Notes: generated by a model from the sequence alone, not told the origin. Positions 30,957-39,836 are shown, counted from the stretch's first letter. The stretch is 64,000 bases of DNA from Gemmobacter sp. 24YEA27 (GCF_030052995.1 NZ_JASJPW010000007.1:62001-126000); one strand, 5' to 3'. A program made the numbers and translations.

Positions 30957-32136
30957 ATGAGTGCGATACAGGCATCTCAGCGGTTCGAAACAATGTCTAC
31001 GCGGCTCGGCAACCGTTTGCGAGAGCATGCCGAAGAGACGTTCCCACCGGATGCTCAAAAGGGCCTTCGGCGCTTCGCCATGCGCGAAGCCGCCGATCTG
31101 TTGCGCATTAATCAAAATACCTTTCGCCATCATGTGTCAAACTTGGAAGGTTTTCCGGAGGGCATACTGGAAGGTGGCAATCGGCGATCTTTTACTGCCA
31201 GCGAACTGGTCGAGGCGCAGCGCATACTTCTGGACACAGGGCGCATCCGCCGTGAGGATCACCCCCATCGCACGGACGGCGAAGCCTGTCAGGTTGTAAC
31301 TGTCTTCAATCTGAAGGGCGGCTCTGCCAAGACCTCGACCGTGACCCACCTTGGGCAGCTTCTTGGTTTGCGCGGCTATCGTGTACTGCTCATCGATCTG
31401 GACAGTCAGGCCAGCCTGACCAATCTCTTCGGTATCACGCCCGAGCTCGCGCCCGACTTGCCGACCTCCTACGATCTCATTCGCGCAGAGAACCCCCTGC
31501 CCGCTTCAGAGATCATCAGGAAAACCAACTTCCCTACCGTGGACCTCATCCCCGCGTCGATGGACATCATGGAGTATGAGTTCGAGGTTGCATTAAGCTT
31601 CCGCAGCGGGACGACGACCTTCCACACCCAACTCAAGGAAGCGCTCGAACCCGTTCTTGGTAATTACGATATCGTCCTCATCGACACACCACCGCAGCTC
31701 AACTTCTCGGTGATCTCTTCCATCTTTGCGTCAACGGGCGTCCTGATCCCACTTAATGCCTCCATGCTGGATGTGATGTCTCTCGCCAGCTTTCTTAAAA
31801 TGGCAAGCAGCCTAATGGGCGTGGTCGAGAGCCACGCTCCTGAGCATGGGCTGAACTTCGTTCGTCTTCTGTTGACCCGCTATGAACCGACAGACGGGCC
31901 ACAGGTGCAGATCTCGTCTCTTCTGCGAACGGTGCTCGGGATTCGGTCCTGCCCGCCGAGTTCCTCAAATCGACTGCCGTCGGCGATGCTGCGAACACGC
32001 AGCAGAGTATCTTCGAAGTAGAGCCGAAGGACGTGAACCGTCGGACATACGAGCGTGCAATCGAATCCGTCTCTCGGATTACCGACGAGATCGAACGGGA
32101 AATCCGTAAGGCTTGGGACGGACTGATGGCGCGTAA
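30957..32136 (+). CDS. repA: RepA, plasmid partition ATPase (two apparent frameshifts)
   Basis: ParA-type ATPase of about 393 residues that segregates the plasmid and autoregulates the operon. The N-terminal helix-turn-helix region (FAMREAADLLRINQNTFRHH) is followed by the deviant Walker A VFNLKGGSAKTST, Walker A' LLIDLDSQASLT and Walker B DIVLIDTPPQL. The frame breaks at GGG 31938-31940 and GGG 32115-32117. Adding a G at each gives DSVLPAEFLKSTAVGDAANT and the C-terminus REIRKAWGRTDGA, with the stop overlapping the repB start. That ending is typical of RepA proteins, so the gene is probably intact. Confidence 0.9.
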
Positions 32137-33086
32137 GGTATTCGGCTCCACGCTCAAAAAAGCGATGGAAGAAGGTGTTTCTCTCGATGCCATTGAGGCC
32201 CATGCGGTACAGACCCGGACCAGTCCGACCGTTGCACGGGCCCAGGCTTCGGTTCTCGAGGAGGACAAACATGCCACCCGGCTGCTCGACCCAAATCTGA
32301 TCCGCATGTCCGCGGTTCAGGATCGCCTCGATCCGTCAGACGGTCTCGAAGAGCTGGTGGAGTCTATCAGGGAGCACGGCCAGAAGGTGGCCATCCTTGT
32401 CCGCCGCCTGGCGGACGGGGCCTATGAGATCGTTTATGGCAGGCGGCGCCTTCTCGCCTGCCGAGAGCTAGGACAAAAAGTCCGGGCCACGGTCATGGAG
32501 CTTTCGGACGAAGAAGCTCTGATCGCCCAAGGCGTAGAGAACAATGCGCGCCAAGATCCCTCGTTTATCGAACGGGCGATTTTTGTTTCAGGCATCATCG
32601 CAGAACTCGGCAAGACCGACGAGACGCGGAAGAACGCCCAGACAGTTGCGTATCGGGCATTGCAAATCGATGAGTCTCTGGTTTCACGGATGCACCGTAT
32701 CGCATCTGCAATCCCGATGGTCCTGATCCGGGCCATTGGACCGGCGCATGGCTCGGGCGGCGGGTCTGGGAAAAGCTTGCAAAGCTTTGCGAAACAACCC
32801 CGATCTCGCAGCTGCGGCGGCGGATAGTTTGCCGAAGGACCTTCCCGGTGCCGAGCGGCTGGAACTGGCCATAAACCGCATGAGTCCTCCCCCTGCCCCC
32901 GCCACAAAGCCGGCGACGTCAGATCGGATCACGGTCAAGCGGAAGGGCAACAAAATCACTCTCGAAGCTGATCTCTTGATGCTGCCTCACCTTGAAGACG
33001 CCGTTCGCAAACTGGTTGCTGAACTTCTTGACCGCGGTCAAGAAGAAGCGCCGGAACCTGCCCGAGGCACAGCCATACCGTCTTGA
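32126..33086 (+). CDS. repB: RepB, plasmid partition DNA-binding protein (two apparent frameshifts)
   Basis: ParB-family centromere-binding protein of about 320 residues. It starts MARKVFGSTLKKAMEEGVSL. The ParB nuclease-like domain shows RREHGQ-type motifs (SIREHGQKVAILVRRLADGA, YEIVYGRRRLLACRELGQ, ENNARQDPSFIERA), then the helix-turn-helix TVAYRALQIDESLVSRMHRI. Frames change near 32755 and 32800, each by one missing base, and the C-terminal dimerisation part ends ARGTAIPS at 33086. Two long GACCGCGGTC palindromes lie in and at its 3' end, probably its parS sites. Confidence 0.88.
33024..33045. promoter_or_regulatory. parS: parS candidate 1, 22-bp palindrome within repB
   Basis: A perfect palindrome whose inner 20 bp are TTCTTGACCGCGGTCAAGAA. 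Long GC-core palindromes close to repB are the centromere sites of repABC replicons, and this one shares its 16-bp core with the next site. Confidence 0.7.
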
Positions 33087-33101
33087 CCGCGGTCAAGACG
33101 G
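33078..33101. promoter_or_regulatory. parS: parS candidate 2, 24-bp palindrome across the repB stop
   Basis: A perfect 24-bp palindrome with core CTTGACCGCGGTCAAG, 54 bp from the first copy and overlapping the repB stop codon. A shorter copy of the centre (GACCGCGGTC) occurs at 34496-34505, right after repC. Confidence 0.72.
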
Positions 33102-33144
33102 ACAACTCATAATAACGATAACGAGCAGAAAGGAGGACAGGAGC

Positions 33145-33199
33145 GAAAAAGAAAGACCCCCGAAAGCGGTGCTTCCGAAGGGCCTCAATTAGTCTCGAC
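33145..33199 (-). ncRNA. Antisense ctRNA candidate (incompatibility RNA) between repB and repC
   Basis: repABC plasmids encode a small counter-transcribed RNA in this gap that limits RepC synthesis. On the minus strand a promoter (TTGATG-N17-TATCAA) is followed by about 55 nt that end in a stem-loop (CGGAAGC...GCTTTCG with flanking C/G pairs) and a T-rich tail, TCTTTCTTTTT. Size, strand and position match known ctRNAs. The exact 5' end is estimated from the promoter. Confidence 0.68.
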
Positions 33200-33205
33200 A
33201 CCTGA

Positions 33206-33234
33206 TTGATACCCTATATGCGAATCGGCATCAA
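33206..33234 (-). promoter_or_regulatory. Promoter of the ctRNA
   Basis: Read on the minus strand: -35 TTGATG (33234-33229), 17-bp spacer, -10 TATCAA (33211-33206). Near-consensus and well spaced for sigma-70 in an otherwise compact gap. Confidence 0.6.
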
Positions 33235-33278
33235 CATCGCTTGCGGTGATCGGGGGCACTTTTTCTTCCTAAATCACA

Positions 33279-34490
33279 ATGAACCACATCACATCCACGG
33301 CCCTTGCGGCCGGGGCACAGAAGATCTGTGCCAAATCTGAGGAGCACTCGCTCCCCGGCATGGGTTCGATCACCCTGCAGCCAGCATTCCGGCCGATCTC
33401 ACGTCGTGACATCATGGCCGCGGTCAACACATGCAGTCGCGATCTCGGAATTCGGCAAGGGGCGGTTGTAGTCCTCGATGCGCTGCTGAGCTGCCTGCCC
33501 TGCCAAGGCGCGGATGGCCGCGATACACCCGTCTCTCCGACCACCCTGCTCACGGTGTACGCCAGCAACGATACTCTATGCTTCCGCGCCAAGGGTCTCA
33601 CCGACCGTCAACTGCGACGACATCTGGAAACTCTCGAAGCCGCCGGCCTGATCCGTCGCCGCAACAGTGCAAATGGCAAGCGCTTCCCGGTCATGCAGCA
33701 TGGCAAGCCCATCGGCGCCTTCGGGTTGGACCTCTCCCCACTCTTTGCACAATCGGACGCACTTCTCGCGCTGGCCCTGCGCCGCCGCGAAGAAGCAGAC
33801 GAGTTGCGGGGGCTGCGGGCACAGATCCTCAGACTCCGCGCGGCCTGCGCCGAACTTCAATTGACCGACGTTGTCGCCACGTTCATTGACGGTTTGCAAA
33901 ACCTAGTTCGGCGGACCTCGCTGACCCTCATTGAGGCTCGGGGAGCTCTCTCGCAGCTGACCGCAGTCCTCTCGTCACATGCAGCCCCACAAGCTGTAGT
34001 CCATTGCGAAATCGAAGAGATTGAGCAACCCCTGCCCTCCAATGCAGAAGTCGCTAACACGACATCCTGCGCAGAGACCGCCATGGACCGCGCCCCAGAC
34101 CAAGCGGTCCCTGAAACCTTTCAGGCCCTCGCCGCAAAAACCTGCGACCTGCCGCAAACCGAGCAAAAGCCCGCCTCTGACGGACGGAATGTCCGCCACA
34201 TAGAGCAAGAGTCAGATACAAAAAAAAGAAAGCGAGAAGTCGATGACCTTCCAAGTTGGACAGCCCTGTCCGAGGTCAGCGCTTTCTATGAAGAACCGAC
34301 CAGCGCCCAAGAGGCCACACGTATCGCTTTCGAATTCGGGAAGATGCTGAGAATAAGCCAGGACATCCTCGCCAGCGCAGCAAGCAGGCTTGGGCTTTGG
34401 GAACTTCTCAGACTCGAAAACCGCATGGCAAAGCAGATCGGAACTATTCTCAACCCTGATGCCTATGTCAGATCCGTCCTACGAGCGTGA
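33279..34490 (+). CDS. repC: RepC, replication initiator
   Basis: A 403-residue initiator of repABC replicons; the origin normally lies inside its own coding sequence. The N-terminal domain contains FRPISRRDIMAAVNTCSRDLG, ALLSCLPCQGADGRDTPVSP and the winged-helix stretch LTDRQLRRHLETLEAAGLIRRRN, followed by NGKRFPV, all typical of RepC. The C-terminal region includes LPSWTALSEVSAFYE. It is a clean open frame without breaks. The ribosome site is weak and a ctRNA candidate is encoded opposite its leader, in line with post-transcriptional control. Confidence 0.92.
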   Translation: MNHITSTALAAGAQKICAKSEEHSLPGMGSITLQPAFRPISRRDIMAAVNTCSRDLGIRQGAVVVLDALLSCLPCQGADGRDTPVSPTTLLTVYASNDTLCFRAKGLTDRQLRRHLETLEAAGLIRRRNSANGKRFPVMQHGKPIGAFGLDLSPLFAQSDALLALALRRREEADELRGLRAQILRLRAACAELQLTDVVATFIDGLQNLVRRTSLTLIEARGALSQLTAVLSSHAAPQAVVHCEIEEIEQPLPSNAEVANTTSCAETAMDRAPDQAVPETFQALAAKTCDLPQTEQKPASDGRNVRHIEQESDTKKRKREVDDLPSWTALSEVSAFYEEPTSAQEATRIAFEFGKMLRISQDILASAASRLGLWELLRLENRMAKQIGTILNPDAYVRSVLRA

Positions 34491-34595
34491 TGCATGACCG
34501 CGGTCGCATGGCCCTAAATACGCAGATAGACCGCTCGAGTGGAATCGAATAGGTTCGTTGATTGTTCTCAAGCGGAGATGCCGCGAGGAGGAATC

Positions 34596-35271
34596 ATGTG
34601 CAACCTCTATTCCCAGACCAAGAGCCAGGAAGCCATGCACCAGGTCTTTCGTGATGTGCTGGAAGAAGATGAGGAACTGATCGATACCGCAGGTAACCTG
34701 GCCCCTGATTCCGGTATCTTTCCCGACTACGCTGCGCCGATCATTCGCCGCAGTAAAGGACGGGATTGGACACTGACCACGGATCGATGGGGTATCCCGA
34801 CCCCACCCGTTTATCTGGCCGGCAAGCACACTGACCCCGGCGTGACGAACATCCGCAATGTCAGCTCGCCCCATTGGCGCAGATGGCTCGGGGCTGAACA
34901 TCGCTGTCTCGTTCCCTTCACTAGCTTTTCCGAACTCGATGCCAGACCCGCCGCGCAACAACCCGGTCTGGTTCGCACTTGGCTAGGGTCGACCACTCGC
35001 GTTCTTTGCCGGGATCCGCACCGAATGGACTTCGGTCAGAAAGCTGAAGAAGGGCGAGGTAACAGCTCAGCTCTTCGGATTTCTGATCTGTGAACCAAAT
35101 GATGCGGTTCGCCCCATACATCCGAAAGCTATGCCAGTAGTTCTGACGCGTCCGGACGAATGGCGCTGCTGGCTGACCGCGGACACAAGCGAAGCCCTCA
35201 AGCTCCAACGGCCGCTGGCTAATGGGCTTCTCGATATAGTAGCGGAGGGAACGCGTGCAGATCCTGCGTGA
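34596..35271 (+). CDS. SRAP-domain abasic-site shield protein (YedK/HMCES family), broken
   Basis: SOS response-associated peptidase family: the Cys after the initiator Met forms a DNA-protein crosslink at abasic sites. The start MCNLYSQTKSQEAM gives the essential Cys2, and Arg-rich DRWGIPTPP and NIRNVSSPHWRRWL follow. After a frame change near 34950 the protein continues NNPVWFALG, stop, GRPLAFFAGIRTEW and ends VAEGTRADPA. One missing base plus one TAG codon (near 35014) must be explained, so it may be a pseudogene or a sequence with two errors. It overlaps imuA by 17 bases, forming an SOS-type cassette. Confidence 0.75.
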
Positions 35272-35842
35272 CCAGCTACAGGCCGGAAGTGATGAATCGC
35301 TTCACCTATTGAAGGGCCGCGTTCACGATGTCGAGGGCCGGGGCCGAACCGGCTTTGCACTATTCCACGCAGCAAGATTGGCGGGACCGGTCTTCTGGAT
35401 CGTGTTGACGCATGACCGTGATCGGCCAATGCCAGGATCCCTGCCAGACGGCATAGCCGAGCGGTTGTATTTCATAGAGGCGAAAGACGAGACCGATTTG
35501 CGCTGGACCGTCGAAGAAGCGCTAAGGGCACGACCGGTTTCTCTGGTCATCGCCGCTCCGGAAAAGCCGATCTCGCTGACCGCGGGCAGGCGGCTCCAAC
35601 TGGCCGCGGAGGCCGGGGACACAACGGGCCTCGTGCTGATCCATGAGGGCAAGGGAAGCAATGTCGCCGAGACCCGCTGGAAATGTGATCCGCTGGGCTC
35701 GACTCGTCATCGCTGGATCCCCAATAAGAACAAACAGGGAACGCCCGGAATCTATGATGTGAGTTGGAACGGCACGACGGCTGCTGTCCATCTGGTTCCT
35801 CAGGCTGGCGAGCGACATCAGCCTGAGAGCCCGCCCCGTTGA
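35255..35842 (+). CDS. imuA: ImuA-like RecA-fold accessory protein of the mutasome
   Basis: A 195-residue protein related to ImuA/SulA-type partners of the ImuB-DnaE2 translesion system. FALFHAARLAGPVFWIVLTHDRD and ERLYFIEAKDETDLRWTVEEAL correspond to the RecA-like core, and SLVIAAPEKPISLTAGRRLQLAAE to the second half. Its GTG start lies inside the SRAP gene and its end overlaps the beginning of imuB, as in plasmid-borne imuAB cassettes. No LexA box was recognised nearby. Confidence 0.72.
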   Translation: MQILRDQLQAGSDESLHLLKGRVHDVEGRGRTGFALFHAARLAGPVFWIVLTHDRDRPMPGSLPDGIAERLYFIEAKDETDLRWTVEEALRARPVSLVIAAPEKPISLTAGRRLQLAAEAGDTTGLVLIHEGKGSNVAETRWKCDPLGSTRHRWIPNKNKQGTPGIYDVSWNGTTAAVHLVPQAGERHQPESPPR

Positions 35843-36286
35843 GGGCCTTTCGCGTTGACGCTCCGGGCGTCGAACGCGGAACATCTGCATTGCCTCAACA
35901 GCATCGCAAGCGCTGCCGGGCTCCATCGCGGCATGCCTCTGGCCGATGCGCGCGCCATCTGTCCGCTGCTCTCCACGCGGCCAGTTGATCTGATCGGGGA
36001 GGGCAGGGCGCTCGATGGTCTGCGCAGATGGGCGAGCCGCTACGGTCCATATGCCGCCAAACACGGAACGGATGGCTTGATCGTCGATGTCTCGGGCGTG
36101 CCGCATCTCTTTGGCGGCGAAATCGAGCTTCTGGCCGATCTTGAGGCTCGTCTCGAAAGGGCAGGGGTCTCCTCGAAAAGCGCCATTGCCGAGAGACGGG
36201 CAGGTGACGCATCTGATCGCCGAGCGCATCGAGGATCTGTCAGCACGGCTTTTCACCATCGGGCATCAGTTGCGGATCGGGGCTGA
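35764..36286 (+). pseudogene. imuB: Truncated ImuB (Y-family polymerase-like)
   Basis: The N-terminus reads RRLLSIWFLRLASDISLRARPVEG and then, after a frame change near 35846, PFALTLRASNAEHLHCLN, DARAICPLLSTRP and GTDGLIVDVSGVPHLFGGE, the palm region of ImuB. After SKSAIAE (about 36195) similarity stops. The catalytic-lineage fingers, little-finger and C-terminal mutasome domains are missing, so about two thirds of the gene is gone. Without ImuB the cassette cannot make a working mutasome. Confidence 0.78.
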
Positions 36287-36392
36287 GACCGAGAGGGCAG
36301 GGGAGACCGTCAGACCGACGCGTATAGCGGCCAGAGCGCTGCACCCGAGGGAGCAAGCGAAGAAGCTTTTCCCTAGCCGGGATTTTCATTGA
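36200..36392 (+). other. Unidentified ORF remnant after imuB
   Basis: A plus-strand frame reads QVTHLIAERIEDLSARLF, later RPTRIAARALHPREQAKKLF, and stops at 36392. Its composition is coding-like, but it has no own start and directly follows the point where ImuB similarity ends, so it is probably the 3' piece of another gene fused by deletion. No family recognised. Confidence 0.35.
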
Positions 36393-36454
36393 CGCTGCTT
36401 CCCGCGTGTAGGTTCAGTAATGCGGCGATAGATCTTTGAAGTTGGACGTGACGT

Positions 36455-36873
36455 TCAACAATAGTTTTCCTCCGACTCGGGCAAAAGCACGATCCGGTCA
36501 TCCCGGAGAGGCCAGTATACTGCAGGGCGGGCAGATTGCGGTCGGGCATCAGCCAGTCCAGCGGGTCGATGCGCCACAGACCGGACGCGCTGACCAGTTG
36601 CAGCGCGCAGATCAGCGCGGCTAGCACCGCCAGCGGCTTGCGCCCGGCAGGCCCCGGCCTGCGCTCTGACAAGACACTCCAGGCGAGACCTGCCCCGATC
36701 GGCGCGAGCAGAATCCCCCCGAAATTCAGGCGGCTTTCGGCTATTATCTCGCCATTTGACGTGGTCATGCTGGTGGTGCCGATGAAGAGGAAGAACGGCA
36801 CGATCCCAAGGATCAGGGCGAAAAAGGGCTTGGCAAGATTTGGCAATTTCTGCCTCCGGGCTGTCTTTGACAT
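36455..36873 (-). CDS. Small membrane protein, last gene of the ECF cluster (one apparent frameshift)
   Basis: About 140 residues, starting MSKTARRQKLPNLAKPFFAL. Three hydrophobic segments are seen: ALILGIVPFFLFIGTT, GGILLAPIGAGLAWSVL and PLAVLAALICALQLVSASGL. As given, the frame runs to 36373. One added G at 36502-36504 gives the natural end DDRIVLLPESEENYC and a stop at 36455. It follows the secreted-protein genes on the same strand and may belong to their unit. Function unknown. Confidence 0.6.
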
Positions 36874-36901
36874 GTTATTTAAAGGGCGGTTGTTCCCGAT
36901 T

Positions 36902-37552
36902 TCACTCCGGCCCCAGGGCGAGGATTGCTGCGAAAAGCCGAAGCAGATCCGCATCCTCCCCAGGATCGGCGCGGGTGATCGTGACCCTGATCCGCGCGGC
37001 CTCTGGCCCTTTGGCATGGTCATGGAGCACGAACGCCGCTTCCAGTCGGGTTGTTGAAGCGCCTTCGTGGATCGCGGCAATGGCCGGCCCGATAGCCGCC
37101 CTGTCACCGGTTTCGCGCAGATAGCGCAAGGCGGCATCGCGGCTGTCGGTCTCCCCTTCACTGGCGAGGGCCAGGGCGGCACCCAGAGCCGCCTTGCGAT
37201 CCTGCGCCGGGAGTTCGGCGCTTTGCGGGTCGCGGGCGGCGTTCAGCATCTGGGTCAGCACATCAAGGATCAGCGCCCGATTGGCCGGCAATGCGCCCGG
37301 CAGCCCCCGTGCAAGTGCGCCGAATTCTGCGACATCCCCCGGCGAAAGTGGATTTTGCAACAGGATAAGCCTGACCTCGACCGCCATCGCCGTGAGACCC
37401 TGATCCGGGCCCGCGGGGTTTGCAATCTCGGCCAGAGCATGGCTGCGGAAATGGGTGATGCTGGCATCACGATCCTCGGCCATAAGGGGACCTATACCCG
37501 CCGCCAGCACCAGCAGTGCGGCGAGCATCCGTCTGCACCAACCCCGTCTCAT
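36902..37552 (-). CDS. Secreted helical-repeat protein of unknown function
   Basis: About 216 residues. A signal peptide (MLAALLVLAAGIGPLMA) is followed by an alpha-helical protein with HEAT-like periodicity, including ALRYLRETGDRAAIGPAIAAI and RLEAAFVLHDHAKG. ATG 37552 is chosen because it overlaps the stop of the upstream gene (ATGA), so the two are translationally coupled. It probably acts in the periplasm as a scaffold. No family recognised; it belongs to the transcription unit driven from promoter A near 39730. Confidence 0.7.
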   Translation of the reverse strand: MRRGWCRRMLAALLVLAAGIGPLMAEDRDASITHFRSHALAEIANPAGPDQGLTAMAVEVRLILLQNPLSPGDVAEFGALARGLPGALPANRALILDVLTQMLNAARDPQSAELPAQDRKAALGAALALASEGETDSRDAALRYLRETGDRAAIGPAIAAIHEGASTTRLEAAFVLHDHAKGPEAARIRVTITRADPGEDADLLRLFAAILALGPE

Positions 37553-39141
37553 TCGTCCTTCTCCAGCCAATAGGCCGTGCCGCCGATCAACAGCGTGTCG
37601 GGCCGGGTTGCGTCAGAGGAGGTGGGGCGGGCCACAAAATGGCGGATCTCGCCCTCGGGCGTCTGGAGGATCAGCGCGAAATCCTCAAACCGATAGGTCG
37701 AGGTGACGGGTTCATCCGCAGTGCCGCTGGTGATCAGATAGCCGGTGCCGACATTGCCTGCCACAAACGCTCCCCGGCGATAGGTGACAGAGCCCTCTGC
37801 GGTAAAGGTATAGCTGCGGTCCGACCGCGCGCCCCCCATGCCGATATTGAGATAATAATAGCGCGCCTCGGGCCGGAAATCCGCCTCGGGTGAGACCAGC
37901 GCCTGCGCGCCGGTCAGATCCTGGGTGGTGCCATCGGCCCCGGTCAGGACAAAGCCCTCGCCGCTTTCTTCCCATTGCAGCCAGCGGTCGGGTTCGCGGG
38001 CTTTTGAGACATCGACATTCAGGTCGGTGAAGGGGAAGGACCAGCCATGGCGATAGGCGCTGCCATCGTCCAGCAAAAGCCAGATCGCCTCATTGCGGTC
38101 GGTATAGCTGTTGCCGAAGCCATCGATGCGGAAATCGAAATCGGCCTCGTAGAGGATATGGGTCAGGTCCTTGGTGGCGATCCCCTGTCCCGGACCGGCA
38201 TAGATTTCTTCGGCAGTTGGTGGGCGCAGCATCAGGCCTGCGCTGTCATCACCGGTTGCGACCGGACCCCTGGCATCGCCAAGGGCTTCAGTGCTGCAGC
38301 GGTCCAGCGTGATCACCCCGCCAGTCGCATTGGCCGTAACCGACCGCACCCCGCCTGTGAGCACCGCCTCCTCGCCCATCATCTGCGCGAAATGGGCCTC
38401 AAAGGCATCCGTCTCGAAACTGCGGCAGCGCAGGGTAAAACGCGATTGCTGATCACCGCGCCAGTCGCGGATTTCATCATCATCAATCACCCGCCCCGAG
38501 ACCATAAGCACCGGATGCGCGCGCAGCCAGGCCTCGGCCTCGGCCCCCCGCGCCTCGCGCAGATCGCGGCTGTCGGCGGAGCCTTCGTGGCTGCCGACCG
38601 TGGACATCACGGTTTCAATCCGCGCAGACAGCAAAGCCAGCGGCAGCACTTCATTTTCCGCCATCAGCGGGTGCGGGCTGGGCGGGGCGGGAGGCAAATC
38701 AAGGCCGAATCGGCGCAGGCTGCGTTTCAGGCGCTGCAAAGCCCGGCCCGGATCATAGCTGTCAGCCAGAACCCCTGCGAAATCATCGCAGCCCGAGGGA
38801 TCGGCGGTGACTTCCGCCTCGATGGCCTGGCGCACCAGCGCCTCGCCCTCATCCATCTGTGCCTGAATGGCGGGATCGACCGCAGCGAGAGTCGCAATCG
38901 CGCGCTCGGCCTCGGCCATGTCATGGCGGTGATACCAGGCGCTGAACCCGTCCCGCAGCGCCCCCTCGCGGTCGGGAAAGGCGGCGCGACAGGTATCAAA
39001 ATGCGCCCGCGCCTTCATCAGAGGATTGATCACCGCCCCGAAAGCCTCGTTCAGATCGGCGAGATCATCGGCAGGGGCGGTGGTCGGCGCAAGGGCCAGT
39101 GCAAGGGCCAGTGCAAGACCCAGAAAGGTGCGGCGCAGCAT
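37549..39141 (-). CDS. Secreted 530-residue protein of unknown function
   Basis: It starts MLRRTFLGLALALALALAPT, a strong signal peptide. An N-terminal helical half (LADLNEAFGAVINPLMKARA) contains two Cys in HFDTCRAAF and PSGCDDFAG that may pair. A beta-rich C-terminal half has DWRGDQQSRFTLRCR, GFVLTGADGTTQDLTGAQAL and RYYYLNIGMGGARS and ends FVARPTSSDATRPDTLLIGG. It is only 3 bases downstream of the gene at 39145 and overlaps the one at 37552. The C-terminal strands look like a periplasmic beta-sandwich. No enzyme motif was recognised. Confidence 0.72.
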   Translation of the reverse strand: MLRRTFLGLALALALALAPTTAPADDLADLNEAFGAVINPLMKARAHFDTCRAAFPDREGALRDGFSAWYHRHDMAEAERAIATLAAVDPAIQAQMDEGEALVRQAIEAEVTADPSGCDDFAGVLADSYDPGRALQRLKRSLRRFGLDLPPAPPSPHPLMAENEVLPLALLSARIETVMSTVGSHEGSADSRDLREARGAEAEAWLRAHPVLMVSGRVIDDDEIRDWRGDQQSRFTLRCRSFETDAFEAHFAQMMGEEAVLTGGVRSVTANATGGVITLDRCSTEALGDARGPVATGDDSAGLMLRPPTAEEIYAGPGQGIATKDLTHILYEADFDFRIDGFGNSYTDRNEAIWLLLDDGSAYRHGWSFPFTDLNVDVSKAREPDRWLQWEESGEGFVLTGADGTTQDLTGAQALVSPEADFRPEARYYYLNIGMGGARSDRSYTFTAEGSVTYRRGAFVAGNVGTGYLITSGTADEPVTSTYRFEDFALILQTPEGEIRHFVARPTSSDATRPDTLLIGGTAYWLEKDE

Positions 39142-39144
39142 GGC

Positions 39145-39687
39145 TCAGCCCGCCGGGCAGCGGATCAGCATCCCGGCGATGCCATCCTGCATCAACACCA
39201 GCATATCAGGCGCCGGGCGCAGAATATCGACCGTCGCAAGCTGCTGTCGCACGATCTGCTGACGCATCGGGCGCAGCTTTTCCGGCGCCATGCCCGCAAG
39301 ACCAAGCCGCTCGATCGTCGCATCCATATTGCCCTCGCGCAGGAAGCGGTGGCCGCCGGCCCAATGGTAGCCCTCGGTATAGGTCACATCGCGCATCTGC
39401 TGGCTCATGGTCATGCTGACATCGGAAACCGCCTCGATCACCAGACTCGTGGGGGTATTGCCACCGCAGAAGCGTTCCAGCATCCGGGTCACATCCTCAG
39501 GCGCGGCGGGAGCCTCGGGAGAAAGCTGCGACATCATCAGCCATTCGCCGGAGAGATCCGTCAGATCGGGCGACTGGTCCATCGTGGTGAGATAGCTGCC
39601 CGCGAGGCCGACATAATCGGCAGCGGCATCGGCATGGGCGCCATGGGCGGCGGCGATCAGGCTGGCGGCAAGAATTGCGGCTTTCAT
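39145..39687 (-). CDS. Secreted 180-residue protein, first gene behind promoter A
   Basis: A signal peptide (MKAAILAASLIAAAHGAHA) starts at ATG 39687 with GAGAGA upstream. The mature part is mainly helical, with one Cys near residue 75 (ERFCGGNTP) and one near the end (LIRCPAG), likely a disulfide. It includes LTDLSGEWLMMSQLSPEAPA and ATVDILRPAPDMLVLMQDGI. It is separated from the next gene by 3 bases and carries the conserved ECF promoter about 30 bases before its start. Unknown function. Confidence 0.72.
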   Translation of the reverse strand: MKAAILAASLIAAAHGAHADAAADYVGLAGSYLTTMDQSPDLTDLSGEWLMMSQLSPEAPAAPEDVTRMLERFCGGNTPTSLVIEAVSDVSMTMSQQMRDVTYTEGYHWAGGHRFLREGNMDATIERLGLAGMAPEKLRPMRQQIVRQQLATVDILRPAPDMLVLMQDGIAGMLIRCPAG

Positions 39688-39715
39688 TCTCTCTCTCCTC
39701 AGAACGGGTTCGGCA

Positions 39716-39746
39716 GTAGGACGCCCGACCCCGGCCCGGCTTTTGC
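39716..39746 (-). promoter_or_regulatory. ECF-type promoter A
   Basis: On the minus strand GCAAAA (39746-39741), 17 bp, then CGTCCTA starting at 39723. The identical architecture occurs at three other places in the cluster. CGTC is a common -10 core for ECF sigma factors. Confidence 0.75.
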
Positions 39747-39770
39747 GCCATCAGAGTTTTTTTCAGCCTG

Positions 39771-39797
39771 GCAAAAGTCGGAGGCCGGGCGCGCGTC
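39771..39797 (+). promoter_or_regulatory. ECF-type promoter C
   Basis: GCAAAA at 39771-39776, 17 bp, CGTC at 39794-39797, about 40 bp before the gene at 39837. It points away from promoter A in the same divergent gap. Confidence 0.75.
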
Positions 39798-39836
39798 TCA
39801 TCTGCAAAAGGGAAATCGGCTCAGAGGAGATCAGAG

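Noticed and set aside
29610..35271. TAG reassigned as a sense codon
   Set aside because: Only three cases, all in genes that also carry frame breaks; no suppressor tRNA or recoding machinery is seen, and TAG is absent as sense codon in intact genes.
35175..35605. Further GACCGCGG-like motifs as extra parS sites
   Set aside because: Near 35177 and 35580 only half of the palindrome is present, inside coding sequence, so chance matches are likely.
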